NCBI RefSeq assembly: GCF_019279795.1
Contig: NC_056747.1
Span: 1,005,388,157 to 1,005,452,156 of the forward strand
Length of the DNA: 64,000 bases
Source of the DNA: Protopterus annectens
Lineage: Eukaryota; Chordata; Ceratodontiformes; Protopteridae
Direction of reading: 5' to 3'
Positions 10,911 to 21,087 of the stretch are shown here, one piece after another; within the stretch, counting starts at the first letter, position 1; each line of letters starts with the position of its first letter. The notes below the pieces were generated by a model that was not told where the DNA came from, did not search any database, and saw nothing but the letters and a program-made list of their open reading frames with translations. The position numbers and the translations under genes are program-made.

Positions 10911-11212
10911 GCGTCTATATCACGTTAACGAAATTTTACTACATCGAATCACTAAAGGTTGGCCTCTAGTGATTGATGTAGTAAAACATTGAATAACGTT
11001 AAAAAAAAAAACAAAAAAAAAAAAAACTAACTAGCATAGCTGTACCCCCCTACTTAAATATTCCAAGTCCAAGACCGCACTACATTGAGGTAACAGAAAT
11101 CTCCCCCTACAGAGAATTCCGTTCACCTGCACGATGTTCTGCACTTTTGATGTTGTGCTTCTGACAATATCAGCTTCGATATTGTCGGCTTTCGACATTG
11201 TGAAGTAGACCC
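10911..11212. mobile_element. TIR element 1: short non-autonomous DNA transposon
   Basis: About 300 bases interrupt LINE 1. They are flanked by an 8-bp direct repeat AAACAGAG (10903-10910 and 11213-11220; 9 bp if the preceding C is counted). The ends are imperfect inverted repeats: GCGTCTATATCAC on the left and, in reverse complement, GGGTCTACTTCAC on the right (10 of 13 match). No coding sequence is present. The inner right side has CGACA/ATCGA words like TIR element 2 (37434-37992), whose ends also read GGGTC-C-CTTCAC. The superfamily is not clear: 8-bp duplications fit hAT, P or Merlin, but the ends do not look like typical hAT. Confidence 0.75.
10934..10986. repeat. Hairpin (20-bp arms) inside TIR element 1
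   Basis: The left arm at 10934-10954 and right arm at 10967-10986 are complementary except for one extra G, around a 12-base loop. An A-rich run follows (11003-11025). Confidence 0.85.
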
Positions 11213-11531
11213 AAACAGAGCTCCTTATTAGCACTCTTCAAGAAAAATCTTGATTGGGTAGGTAATAGGAAATTCACCTCGGGGATCACTTCTGTGGCTC
11301 CGCATGACAGGGGCACAGGAAAATAATTTTCTTGGGTGGCGAAAGCCAGGGTACCTTTTTGGCTAGGCTTGTATAGGCCATAGGGCCAATAGCTTAGTAC
11401 TTGCCTATGAACCTATTGAAAAACGAAAACCAAACACAAACTTTTGAAAAGACAATGCTGGGAGCGCCGAAGAATCCTCAAAGCCACAAAAAACCATAAC
11501 ACAATTTTATTAACAAAAATAAATTCAGCGT

Positions 11532-11562
11532 TTTCGCTACTTCAGTTGAGTAGCTTCTTCAG
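11532..11562 (-). ncRNA. Hammerhead-like ribozyme core in Penelope-like element 1
   Basis: On the minus strand the sequence reads CTGAAGA, then stem II (GCTAC...GTAGC, eight-base loop), then GAAA. This matches the hammerhead core CUGANGA - stem II - GAAA, with A at the variable position. Penelope-like elements are known to carry hammerhead motifs in their terminal repeats, so place and motif agree. I could not find a convincing stem III and cleavage triplet next to it, so this is a motif, not a proven ribozyme. Confidence 0.55.
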
Positions 11563-11599
11563 AGGCAATAAGACCAAAAAAGGCGCCAAACTTTTTTGG

Positions 11600-11601
<2 letters not shown>

Positions 11602-11659
<58 letters not shown>
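11602..11659. repeat. (AT)n microsatellite
   Basis: About 50 bases of alternating AT passing into ACACAC, next to the 3' end of the Penelope-like element. Confidence 0.95.
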
Positions 11660-11660
<1 letters not shown>

Positions 11661-12072
11661 CAATCATTTAAAATAAATTGAATTAAATTACATCACTTCC
11701 GATTTATACAAAACACTTTTTAAAAGTGAATAAAATTATGTATTATTAATAACTTTCCTAATAAAACAAAACTATTCAAGCCAATATATACAATTTACTG
11801 CAACTGCTTAAACCATATATAGCCACTGGTGAAAAATGTGTGTGTAAACACCAGGAATTTTCTAATAAATTCTAAAAAGGCTATAAAACAGTGCTTAAAT
11901 GTTATAAATCAATCTTAGTTATTTTTCTAAAAATTGATAGGTATTTTAATAAAAAAATATTTTCTTATGTTAAAAAGTATGTATCCATAAAAATATACTA
12001 CAATGACAGTAAATATCAATAAAAACTTTTGGGAATCCCAGTAGCAAAAGAAAAGTATATTGTAAGAACAGA
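11660..12072 (-). other. AT-rich 3' untranslated region of Penelope-like element 1
   Basis: Very AT-rich sequence without open frames, lying between the GIY-YIG coding end at 12073 and the 3' terminal part of the element. No other feature seen. Confidence 0.55.
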
Positions 12073-13125
12073 TTACCTCAGATAAGATCTATACTTTAGA
12101 ACAGGGGCAATGTTGCAACTATCGTTCAGTCCTGGAAAATTAAAGGCATCAAACTTGAGTTGCCATTCTAACTCACAAATCTCTAATAAAAGAGAAATTG
12201 GACCACCTCTAATTGTAGTGGGAATACAATCTATACCCATAAATACAAAATTATGACCTGGGTGGTTCTCTACATGTTTCGCTAGTGCATTTTCACTTTT
12301 GTTGTTTTTTATAGCGTAACAGTGTTGATATATACGCTCCCTAAACTTCCTGTCGGTTTTACCAACGTAGAAAGCAGGGCAACAAACGCAAAATGCCACA
12401 TAAATAATTGATTTCGTTTCCCAATTAATTTTGCTTTTAATTTCATATTTTTTGTGGCCAATAGTAAAAGAGTTCCCTATGCGTATTACGTTACACCAGT
12501 TGCATGCACCGCAACTAAAACAGCCCTTTATTCTATTAAAAGAATTACAGGCTTGATTTCTTTGCAATAGCTCTTTGATATTGCTACCCCTTTTGTATAC
12601 TATTCTGGGTTTTACCCCTAACTTCTCCACTAAAAAGGAATTACATGTGATGAAATACCGATTCTTCTCAATAATCTCTGAGATTTGTCTTGAGTCTAGA
12701 CTGAATGTAGTTATAAAACTCAAGGGGTACTTATTGGCCAGCTTTTCCGAACTAGTATTTTGAGTTAAGTCAATAACATTGTTCTCAAGTGTACTTTCTC
12801 TAGTCTCAGAGAAATCATCCCCTTCTTTGTGTATTAGTGGTTTAAAAAAAACATTTAATCTCTTAGTTGTAATGTCCCTGACTAAATCTTCTATAATACC
12901 TCGTGGGTACCCCCGGTTAATAAAAAAGTCAGTTAATAAAGAGCATTCATCTTCAAAATCTTTAATTTCACTGCACATTCTTACCGCCCTAACTAATTGC
13001 CCTTTAATAATAGCTCTCTTTAGTTTAAAGGGGTGAGAGCTTGAAAAGTGTAGGAAAGAGTTAACATAAGTTTGTTTCCGAAAAATAGTAGACATGAATT
13101 TGAGGTTACCCAAATCCTTTGACAA
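12073..13125 (-). pseudogene. Penelope-like element 1: RT C-terminus plus GIY-YIG endonuclease
   Basis: A 350-residue open frame. The N-terminal part is the RT thumb region (FMSTIFRKQTYVNSFLHFSS, then SSHPFKLKRAIIKGQL with the family's SxHP block). After a linker comes CFSCGACNWCNV, a zinc-binding-like cysteine cluster, then GIY-YIG nuclease residues IIYVAFCVCCPAFYVGKT and RKFRERIYQH, with ALAKHVENHPGHNF beyond. GIY-YIG nicks the target for primed reverse transcription. The first Met is internal: the frame continues upstream as YLDVKLSKDL, and RT motifs appear as far as 13320 beyond one stop. No host gene is implied. Confidence 0.85.
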
Positions 13126-13325
13126 TTTTACATCAAGATAGTCTATCTCGTCACTGGCAAACTTCTATGTAAATTTAAGAAAGGGCGTAGTTTGATTAAG
13201 ATGGTCAGCAAACCCTTGTGCCAAATGTGCATCCCCTTTGAAAAGGATAAAAATATCATCCAAAAACCGGGTATAGTAGCCAATTTTCTCTTTCCAAACC
13301 GGGTGATTATAAACCTATAATTAAG

Positions 13326-13379
13326 TACCCGATTTAGCCAAACTTGACAGACACCTTTTATTACAGCCCTGTCCCACTA
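13326..13379. other. Short junction between Penelope-like and L2-like sequence
   Basis: The boundary is not sharp by eye. Coding similarity to the Penelope-like RT ends near 13320, and L2-like coding similarity begins near 13390. Confidence 0.35.
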
Positions 13380-13786
13380 AAACTGGAATGAATTAAGAAC
13401 AATGCCCCTAGATTAAGTGGTTACTCACAAGAGACTAGGTGGGCTCATGCTACATAGAAGTAAAACATGGAAAAAAGTTTAAGTATAAAACGCAACATGC
13501 CTACCAGACTTTGATTTATCAAACTGTACTAAAGTTCTTGTTAAATCGGACACGATATCATACTACAGCCATCTCCAGCAAAAGCACCAAGACAACCCAA
13601 AGTTTTTTTGGTACTTTGTAAATGAAATGCAACATCCTGGCCATTTTACAAAACACTCCTACTTTAAGCAACAAAGACTACATTGCTATTCAGTTTAACA
13701 CTTATTTTATCCATTCAGGTCTGTCACTAATTGACTACCTCACTTCACCCATCCGACTTCCATCTGTTCATGAAAGCAACAGTTTG
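13380..13786 (+). mobile_element. L2-like LINE fragment, between endonuclease and RT
   Basis: Conceptual translation shows the linker typical of L2/CR1-type ORF2: NNAPRLSGYSQETRWAHA near 13400, SKTWKKV-like residues, then KFFWYFVNEMQHPGHF near 13595 and QFNTYFIHSG near 13690. It is decayed across frames. DIRS copy B is inserted at its right edge, and RT sequence of the same kind appears on the far side (19990-21085). Confidence 0.6.
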
Positions 13787-13968
13787 ATGTTCGTGTTTCA
13801 CTGTTTCAGTCATGACTGTAGGGTTCTCCCCTGCCGGCAGGCAGTCCTCGGTCAGCCAGAATCCCAAAGTCTGGGTCCGGCGTCGGCTGCTCAGCCATGC
13901 TCCCTGACGTCAGAGCGCCAGGAGTACAAAGCTGACAGCTGACGCCATCTTCTCCAGTCTTTCTTGCC
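13787..13968 (+). repeat. DIRS copy B: left ITR with promoter elements
   Basis: It begins ATGTTCGTGTTTCACTG and ends TTCTTGCC. It holds a perfect CRE palindrome TGACGTCA (13905-13912) and, 13 bases further, a degenerate TATA-like TACAAA. Reverse-complement partner at 19083-19267. Confidence 0.9.
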
Positions 13969-14103
13969 GTGCGGTGATAGCAGTTCGCAAGTGCCGGTCG
14001 GCTGACTCCTGATGATTTTTTCTGATAAACTTCAGTCCGAAGACTTTCTTCTCCACTCAAAGCTAAGTACCCCATTGGGGAAACTTTTTCTTGCTCCAGT
14101 CCG

Positions 14104-15884
14104 ATGTCAGAAAAAGTTAATAATTGTATTTCATGTGGGAAGCAAATACCTCATAAGGATTTTCATTCTTACTGTATTCCTTGCTTAGGCCCTGACCACG
14201 ACGTAGCTAGTCGGTTTTGTGCTAGAGTCAATCAACGTACAATTAAACGAAGGTACGATTTTGCTTTTCATTACTTCAGTAGGCGCTTTAACTACAAAAT
14301 GTCGTCGGATACGGTTCCGGCTACCGGAGTTCACAAACGTAGCAAGGATAAAGACAGGCCTCCGAGGTCCAAATCTGATGATAGCGCACAAGCGGAGCCA
14401 GCTTCAGGTTCGGCCATCGTCAGTGAGGCGCTTTTGCAGCCCCTGTCGTCAGCCATTTCAGAACCGATGGCCGAAATGGACTCTCATGAGCCAACCAGGC
14501 CTTTAAATATTTCTATTGCAAGACCTTCGGACAATGCTCCTTCGGATGGGTCCAGATGCGCTGTGCAGGTACCGGCTTCCGAAGGGGTTTTCAGGCCTAC
14601 TCAGCAACTAATAAAGGCAAAGCCAAAGGCAAAGACTCCTTCTAAATCAAAGACTGCAACACAGGCCTCTTCTGAACCGGCTCCCAAGTCACAGAAACAG
14701 TTACTCAAGATGGCGGAGGATTTACTTACTATGATAAGGGGTTCTCATCCCCCTCCAGATAAAAGGCCAAGGCAGGAAGTTTATTATGACTCCTCTGATC
14801 AGGCTTCTGTTTCTTCTTCTGACCAGGAATATTCTTTCCCTCCTTATGAGGATTCTGATGCTGAGGAATCCATTCCTTCAGCTTCTCCTCCTGAGGATTT
14901 CTCTTTTGGGAAAACTTTGCATGAAATGAGGGAACATTTCCGCTGGGAAGGACAGGAGTATTCAGAATCTAAGAAAAGACTAAGGGATTTTCTTCTTCTC
15001 CCCCAACATTAGGCCCCTGGCTATTCCTCCTGTTTTGGATATTGTGGATGATGCTTTTTCGGAGGCTAACTTAACCCCTGACTCTTTTCCTCCTGCTCCT
15101 GTTAAGCCTGATGGATATTACAGGGTTCCTGATTCCCACCAGTTTTTTTTACAAGAACCCTTCTGCTGACCCTGAAACCATTTCTCAGGGTCCTAAGGGA
15201 GTTAAGGCCGCTTCTGCCAAAAATCCCATTCCCACTGAAAAGGATTCTAGATCTTTAGAAAGATGGGGCAAAAAAGTGTACACTTCTGCTACTTTGTCCA
15301 TTAGGGCTTTAAACTGTCAGTTTCATATGCTGAAATACCAGCAATTTCTCTTGTCTGTTTTAAAACAAAAGCTAACTTCCATTTCCGCCTGTGCAGAAGA
15401 TAAGGAACTACATGACTTATTGCATGCCACTGAACAAGTTGGGAAGCATGGTTTACACTGTGGATTTGATGCCTTGGAGGCTTCTTGTAGGGCTGCTGCC
15501 TCCGGCACAGTCATTAGAAGGCATGCATGGTTAAAGGAACAAAATTTGCCAGAACAAGTAAAAGCTAAATTATTGGATGCTCCTGTTTAGCATAATGTTT
15601 TGTTTGGATCAAAAGCTGAAGAGGTGACTAAAAAGATGGAGGATAAGGCGAAATCCACGCAAACATTTAAAGATTTCTTACAAGTACAGCCACCAAGATT
15701 TAGCAGGAATTGGCCTTCTAAAAATTGGTCCTTTCCCACTTCAGACAGGCCTCAGAGGGGTAGATATAGATGCTCCAGAGGAAGGCCTCAAACACAAGCT
15801 TCTTATAGACCAAGACAGTGGACTGCTTCCACCCCTAGGGGAGGAGAGGACAGGTCACAAACTCATAGGAAACAAACTCAATGA
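14104..15884 (+). pseudogene. DIRS copy B: gag
   Basis: Gag begins at ATG 14104, about 130 bases after the ITR, with a cysteine-rich N terminus (NCISCGKQIPHKDFHSYC, then IPCLGPDHDV). An acidic middle follows (YEDSDAEESIPSASPPEDFS near 14855), then the conserved LDRWGKKVYTS-type core near 15260, CQFHMLKYQQ, RRHAWLKEQNLPEQVK near 15520 and a basic tail ending at 15884. The C-terminal core is the LAP2-alpha-related module. Gag binds element RNA in the particle. Broken. Confidence 0.88.
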
Positions 15885-17790
15885 CTCCCTCTGTTGGGCT
15901 GCAGGAGCTTCTTGCCTGGAAGCCCCTCTCGGAGGAAAACTCTCTCTTTTTTATCAAAATTGGACTCGTATAACCCAAGACAAGTGGGTTCTGGGTGTGG
16001 TTTTAAGAGTTTGCAAATTCCATTTTCACACCCTGCCAAGGCCAAGCAGATGGCCAGACCTTCCAAAACATCAATGGACAGAAGCTCTTTCAGCCATGAA
16101 AGCCATAGAACCGGTTCCACTTTCAGAGATGTGACAGGGTTTTTACTCGAGGCTCTTTCTAGTCCCCAGGAAGCAAAACTCATGGAGACCCATTCTGGAT
16201 CTGTCAGTCTTGAACACCTTTCTAGAGATTCCAAAATTCAAGATGCTTACTCTACAGCAGCTACTTCCAATGCTGTCCAAAGATGCATGGATGGTGACTT
16301 TGGATTTAAAGGAGGCATATTTACACATTCCCATCGGGCAGGAACACAGAAAATACCTCAGGCTCAAGGCCGGATCGAGGCACTTTCAATTCTCTGCACT
16401 GCCTGTTGGACTGTCTACTACGCCCAGGGTCTTCACCAAATGCCTGGCTCCAGTAGTAGCTTACTGCAGACTCAAGGGAATTCAAATTTACCCTTATCTG
16501 GACGATTGTCTTAGTCAGGCAGACAGCAAGGATGTCTTACTCCAGCATCTAGAATTTGTACAGAACCTTCTCAAGTTCCTGGGATTCTCTGTAAACATAA
16601 AAAAGTCAAATTTGACTCCCTCACAACAGATAACGTTTCTGGGTGCTCTTCTAAACACCACAACCCAGATGGCATTTCTGACATCTGAAAAACAATTACA
16701 GCTGGCTTCAACTTTCAAGACCTTGGCAACGTTAACTCCGCTATCTGCAAGGAGATTCCTGCAGGCTTTGGGTTACATGGCCTCCTGCATCCTTCTCATA
16801 CCATATGCAAGACTACACATGAGGAAAATACAGTGGTACCTAAAAAGTGTATGGTCTCAGCATTGCCACAGTTTAGACATACTGATCTCTGTCCTGCCTT
16901 GCCTTCAAAAGGAATTTCTTTGGTGGTCCAGGGCATGTACTCTAAACAAAGGGAAACCCTTCTGTCTGCCTCCTGCCACTCAGATTCTAACCACGGACGC
17001 CTCGGATTATGCTTGGGGAGCCCATTTTCAGAGAAACTGTCTGCAGGGCCTTTGGACAAAGGATCAGAAGCACCTGCATATCAATTTAAAGGAAATGTTA
17101 GCTGTTCAGAAAGCTCTAATGGCCTTCAGGAATCTTCTACAACCAGGACAACTACTAATACGGACAGACAACACCACAGTTAGGTGGTACATAAACAAGC
17201 AAGGGGGATCTCATTCCTACCCCCTTTGCAGACTAGCCATGGATCTATGGAACACAGCTCTAGCTTGCAATCTGGACCTTCAAGCTCAGTTTCCACCAGG
17301 GAAGCAAAACTTCCTGGCAGACAGTCTGAGCAGAAACCTTTCGGATCCACACGAGTGGATGCTGGACACCAAAATATTCAGGATGATAGCAGTCTGGGGA
17401 TGTCCTCACATAGACCTCTTTGCATCCCATCTCAATCAACTACAGAATTTTTGCACCAGGACTTTACACAAAGAAGCTTGGAAAGTGGATGCCCTATCAT
17501 TCAGTTGGAGGAACCTCTCGGGATATGCTTTTCCGCCTCTTCCTCTTCTTCCACGGGTATTATTAAAGATAAATTATTAAAGATAAAACAGGACAAGTCC
17601 AAGATGATAATCTTGCTGGCCCCAAATTGGCCTCGACAGTTTTGGTACCCAACTCTAAAAAACCTATGTCTGGAGCCCCCTTGGATTTTACCTCAGTCTC
17701 CGAACCTTCTGTCCCAACATCAGGGTCAGGGTCTACACTCTCATGTCAGAACTCTCAGCCTGGTGGCCTGGTTAATCCAGGGCCTTTGAT
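15885..17790 (+). pseudogene. DIRS copy B: RT-RNase H-methyltransferase region
   Basis: RT motifs KFKMLTLQQLLPML (16226) and LKEAYLHIPI (16308) are followed by the catalytic YPYLDDCL (16490). RNase H has TDASDYAWGAHF (16995), DNTTVRWYINKQGG (17170) and LADSLSRN (17318). The methyltransferase-like end has DIDLFAS-type residues (near 17410) and APNWPRQFWYP (near 17620). Domain order is that of DIRS. A long stretch of RT and RNase H is still open. Broken. Confidence 0.9.
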
Positions 17791-17811
17791 TTCTTCTTTC
17801 CTACCCAAGCA

Positions 17812-18820
17812 GGTTATGGATGTCATTTTAGAAGCCAGATGTCCTAGCACTAGAAAACCTTATGCAGGAAAATGGAAAAGATTTTGTTCCTGGATTCAGG
17901 CTCAGGATTCTGATCCTCTTCTTCCGAACATTCCTTTAATTTTACTTTGACAGATCTCTTACATAAGGGTCTCTCTTTCTCTTCCATTAAGATACATGCC
18001 TCTGCTATTTCTGCTCATTATAATACAGACCCTCCTATCTTTTCCCACCAGCTCATGAGACAGTTTCTCAGAGGAGCTAAGAACTTAAGACCTCCTAGAT
18101 CTCCTCCCATTCCTGCTTGGGATCTCAACTATGTTTTGGAAAAACTAACCTTGCCTCCTTTTGAGACTGCTGCCTCTTCTGACATCAAGTTTTTATCTTG
18201 TAAGACAGCTATTCTGTTAGCCCAAACCTCTGCCAGGAGAGTTTCAGAGTTACAAGCTCTTATGGCTGTGGAACCTTATATTATTTTTCATCAAGACAGG
18301 GTGTATTTGAGGACTAATCCTACCTTCATGCCTAAGGTGGTTTCCAAAGTGGCCTTAAATCAAACTATCCACTTGCCAACTTTTTTCCCCACTCCTCAAA
18401 ATAAAGGGGAAAGGATCTTACATTCCTTGGATGTACACAGACAACTACGTTTTTACCTGGACAGAACCAAGGACATCAGAAAATCAGAACAATTGTTTGT
18501 TTCTTATGCTTCAAGTTCCCAAGGTAAAGCCATTTCAAAACAGACCATTTCTAAATGGATTGCTCATGGAATCAGATTTTGTTATTCACACCATGGAAAG
18601 CAAATCCCAGGGAGTATACGGACTAATTCCACCAGAGCTGCTGCCACTTCTGCGGCCTTCCTCAGAGGAGTTCCTACCAAAGACATTTTGGAAGCTTCAA
18701 CTTGGAGTTCAGTGCATACTTTTTTTAAGCACTACAATTTACCTCTCCTACTGTAAGTCTAGGGCAGGCTTTGCCTCTGCAGTCTTGCAGGGCCTTTTAG
18801 CTGCCCCTTCTTCTTTATGA
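17812..18820 (+). pseudogene. DIRS copy B: tyrosine recombinase
   Basis: YR starts with VMDVILEARCPSTRKPYAGK (17815). The catalytic part contains ARRVSELQALMAVE (18235), HSTR-type box written NSTRAAATSAAF (18625) and the terminal HYNLPL...SRAGFASAVLQG block (18725-18800). The first residue of the H-x-x-R box is Asn here instead of His, unlike the other copies. It runs up to the ICR. Confidence 0.87.
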
Positions 18821-18841
18821 CCACCTCCCTTTCTTTCAACT

Positions 18842-18955
18842 TTGGGATTCTACCCTACAGTCATGACTGCAACAGTGAAACACGATGAATATAATACAGT
18901 TGTGTACACCTGCCATAAATGTAGATTTTTGAGTGTCTTCACTGTTGCAGTCTGG
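18842..18955 (+). repeat. DIRS copy B: internal complementary region
   Basis: The left half (GTCATGACTGCAACAGTGAA to about 18890) is the reverse complement of the left end at 13787. The right half (ACAGTTGTGTACACC onward) is the reverse complement of the right end at 19210-19267. Confidence 0.88.
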
Positions 18956-19082
18956 GTTTCCCTCCCTCCTGTCCCCTCTTATTTTTTTTTTTACTTTTAT
19001 GTGGTTCCTTTTTTCACCATTCTTCTGAGGTGTATTTGCAAAGGATATGGGACCTTTCTCATTTTGGGACTCCTGACATCTG

Positions 19083-19267
19083 GGGCAAGAAAAACTGGAG
19101 AAGATGGCGTCGGCTGTCAGCTTTGTACTCCTGGCGCTCTGACATCAGGAAGCATGGCTGAGCAGCCGACGCCGGACCCAGACTTTGGGATTCTGGCCGA
19201 CCGAGGACTGCAACAGTGAAGACACTCGAACATCTACATTTATGGTAGGTGTACACAACTGTACTTT
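19083..19267 (+). repeat. DIRS copy B: right ITR
   Basis: Begins GGCAAGAAAAACTGG and ends CACAACTGTACT. It is a near-perfect reverse complement of the left ITR from TTCTTGCC back to the CCTCGGTC region, then carries the right-end-specific word CGAACATCTACATTTATGG. Confidence 0.9.
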
Positions 19268-19439
19268 TTCAGCCCATCCCAACATCACCCATAAAAAAAA
19301 TTCTTAGCCATATTTAAAATGAATGACCTCAGCTGCCAGTAACCATCCCAGTGATGTGCAGAAGCACTAGCTTTCCCTGTCTGCATTCTGATCATCCGGT
19401 CAGTAACCGAAAACGATCGCATCTATCTGGATTTTTATT
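19268..19439. other. Unassigned sequence after DIRS copy B
   Basis: Mixed-composition DNA between the right end of copy B and a dispersed repeat. It may be more of the L2-like LINE that copy B interrupts, but I see no clear motif. Confidence 0.35.
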
Positions 19440-19870
19440 TTATTATCTTTATTATACCCCTTCACAAAGACAGTACTTTAACAGAGTTAAAGTGTAGACC
19501 TGTTACTATCCTGTCACCCCTCTCTGAAATCCTTGAATCTGATGTCTTTTACATTCTTCCGCACTAATGGGCTTGGATTCGCTCAGACTCTGCCACATAT
19601 TACAGACATTGGATCCAAGTCTTGAGCTCCTCCCTCTACCTAAAATGCCCCACTCTATCACCTCAGGTCTCATTTGTTGCCATCGTGGTTAGATGCAGGT
19701 TCCACTTTCAAGCATTGTAAGAAAGAGATTTTTCTTTTTTTGAAGTCACCATTTATCTCCCAAGTGTGTGAGCTTTTCTCTGTGGGCCTCTGCTGAAAAT
19801 GGACATGTATCCAGTCGGACTATCCCGGTCAACAAATGTAAAATAAAAAAAAATAATAAATACTCTCTAG
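19440..19870 (+). repeat. Dispersed repeat with recurrent 3' tail
   Basis: The 3' part reads GAGCTTTTCTCTGTGGGCCT, then CTGCTGAAAATGG, a CAGTCGGACT word, CCGGTCAACAAATGTAAA and an A-rich end. The same tail occurs at 41255-41347 (+), 47078-47145 (+) and 44790-44890 (-). This looks like the 3' end of a SINE or LINE family. The 5' limit is uncertain, and only the tail (19770-19870) is well supported. Confidence 0.6.
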
Positions 19871-19989
19871 TTTTTACAGGTGTTAGGATTACAATTTTCT
19901 CCTTTCTCTACTACAATTGAGTAGTTTTTTTTCCATACCATTGTTGGTACTCTTTACCCTTTGTTCAGGGTACTTTCTCTCAGCTTATG

Positions 19990-21085
19990 AAATCTAACCA
20001 AACACAACTTACTGTTCATAGTAAATCACTACAGAAATGAGGGTAGCCTTGTTTCTTCACTTTTCCATGACCTTTCCAAAGCATTTGGCAGTGTCTCACC
20101 GTAAGCTCCTTTCTGAACTTGTAACTTTATATCTCTTACCCCTCCCTCTTCTGGTTTCAGCTATTTTTGCATTCAACAGGCAACTAAATGGCAACAAAAC
20201 CTTTCAGCATTGTTCCGCAAGGTTCAGTACTCTGCCCCCTTCTATTCAATATTTCCATAACTAAACTCCACACACACTTTTTGTAGTCTTGTACAATACA
20301 CTGGCTATTCAACCCTAATCTGCTCCATCTATAACAGCGTTACAGGAAATCACTCAAAAGTTTTTCACTGACATTGAAATATGGCTAAAAATTCTAACTT
20401 TCCGCTTAATGCCAAGAAATCCTATGCTGTTACTCCAAAACACCATAACAAGAAACGCACATTTCCTATTGCTTATCTCAAGTAGTAACAAAAACAGAAA
20501 CCATAAGCCAACCTAAACTGAGTCATTGTAGATAACCACCTCAAATTTGATCACCACATACTTCATTTGGTCCAGAAAGCTCATCAAAAACATGATCTCT
20601 CTCTCTAGGGCCAAACACTACCTGGCAGATCAAGCAAGGATTACCTTGGTAGCATACCACCTCCTTTCTCTGTTGCATGCGTCCCCTAATCTTTCAAATA
20701 TCAACACTACATATAAAACTAAACTGGCCTCCTACTACTACAAAATTGCTAAATTTGCAACCAGCCAACTTTAAGCACACCACTGCCTGGCATTAAAACA
20801 AATTAAACTGGCTTGAGCTCCCAGACCAGTTAACTTGCAACTAATCATTGGCCACAACCTGTTGTCCTCTCTAGACAAATGCTCAGTGTTTCAAAATACT
20901 GTACTGTACTGTTCGCTCACTAGAGACTTTTGCTCTAGCAGCAAAGTTAATGTGCATCAGTAAGACGTTCACAGCTGGAGAGACTACTTCCATTATGTGT
21001 CAAAACTGTGGAATGAAATCTCCACACAGTTGAAACAGAAAGCTTAGTTTCAGAACTTAAACAGCACCTATGCCAAAGATGGCGC
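19990..21085 (+). mobile_element. L2-like LINE fragment, reverse transcriptase and 3' part
   Basis: Conceptual translation gives RT blocks in order: LFHDLSKAFGSVSHRKLL (20060), VPQGSVLCPLLFNISI (20215), FRLNAKKS (20400), VDNHLKFDHH (20530) and the C-terminal LWNEISTQLK (21005) with SLVSELKQHL (21045). The catalytic FADD-type motif is not recognisable. Several frame changes and stops show long decay. Its position after the L2-like pieces at 6410 and 13380 suggests one LINE split by later insertions. Confidence 0.65.
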
Positions 21086-21087
21086 TG

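Larger units (their letters stand above)
6906..11417 (+). mobile_element. CR1-like LINE 1, interrupted by two other elements
   Basis: A Jockey-superfamily (CR1-like) non-LTR retrotransposon on the + strand, present in three blocks: 6906 to about 8760, about 10190-10910, and 11213-11417. The gaps are a minus-strand CR1-like LINE (8766-10189) and a small TIR element (10911-11212). Endonuclease, reverse transcriptase and the C-terminal WNRLP-type block are present in order. The 3' end has the short GCCTATGAACCTATTG tail that also ends the two other CR1-like copies. The element is dead: RT is split by the insertion, with about 80 coding bases missing there, and several frames are lost. Confidence 0.85.
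11418..13325 (-). mobile_element. Penelope-like element 1 (minus strand, 5'-truncated)
   Basis: A Penelope-like retroelement on the minus strand. Reading from high to low coordinates it has the end of the RT with an RFLDDIFILF catalytic motif (near 13280), RT thumb, a cysteine cluster (CFSCGACNWC), a GIY-YIG endonuclease, an AT-rich 3' region, a TA repeat and a hammerhead-like core near the 3' end. The cysteine cluster between RT and GIY-YIG recalls the Neptune branch, though I cannot place it firmly. The RT N-terminal half is missing, and an in-frame stop lies between the FLDD motif and the long open frame. Confidence 0.85.
13787..19267 (+). mobile_element. DIRS retrotransposon copy B, complete length
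   Basis: A full-length DIRS copy of about 5.5 kb with every part in order: left ITR (13787-13968), gag, RT-RNase H-methyltransferase, YR, ICR and right ITR (19083-19267). The two ITRs are close to identical in reverse complement over their shared length, which suggests a fairly young insertion. The coding parts are nonetheless broken, with roughly four to six breaks. It is inserted into L2-like LINE sequence. The flanks show no obvious target duplication, as expected for YR integration. Confidence 0.93.

Noticed and set aside
10911-11212. TIR element 1 as a typical hAT MITE.
   Set aside because: The 8-bp duplication would fit, but the ends do not resemble the usual CAGnG-type hAT ends, so I left the superfamily open.
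13787-19267. Classification of the large elements as LTR retrotransposons of the Ty3 type.
   Set aside because: The terminal repeats are inverted, an ICR is present and there is a tyrosine recombinase in place of an integrase and protease.
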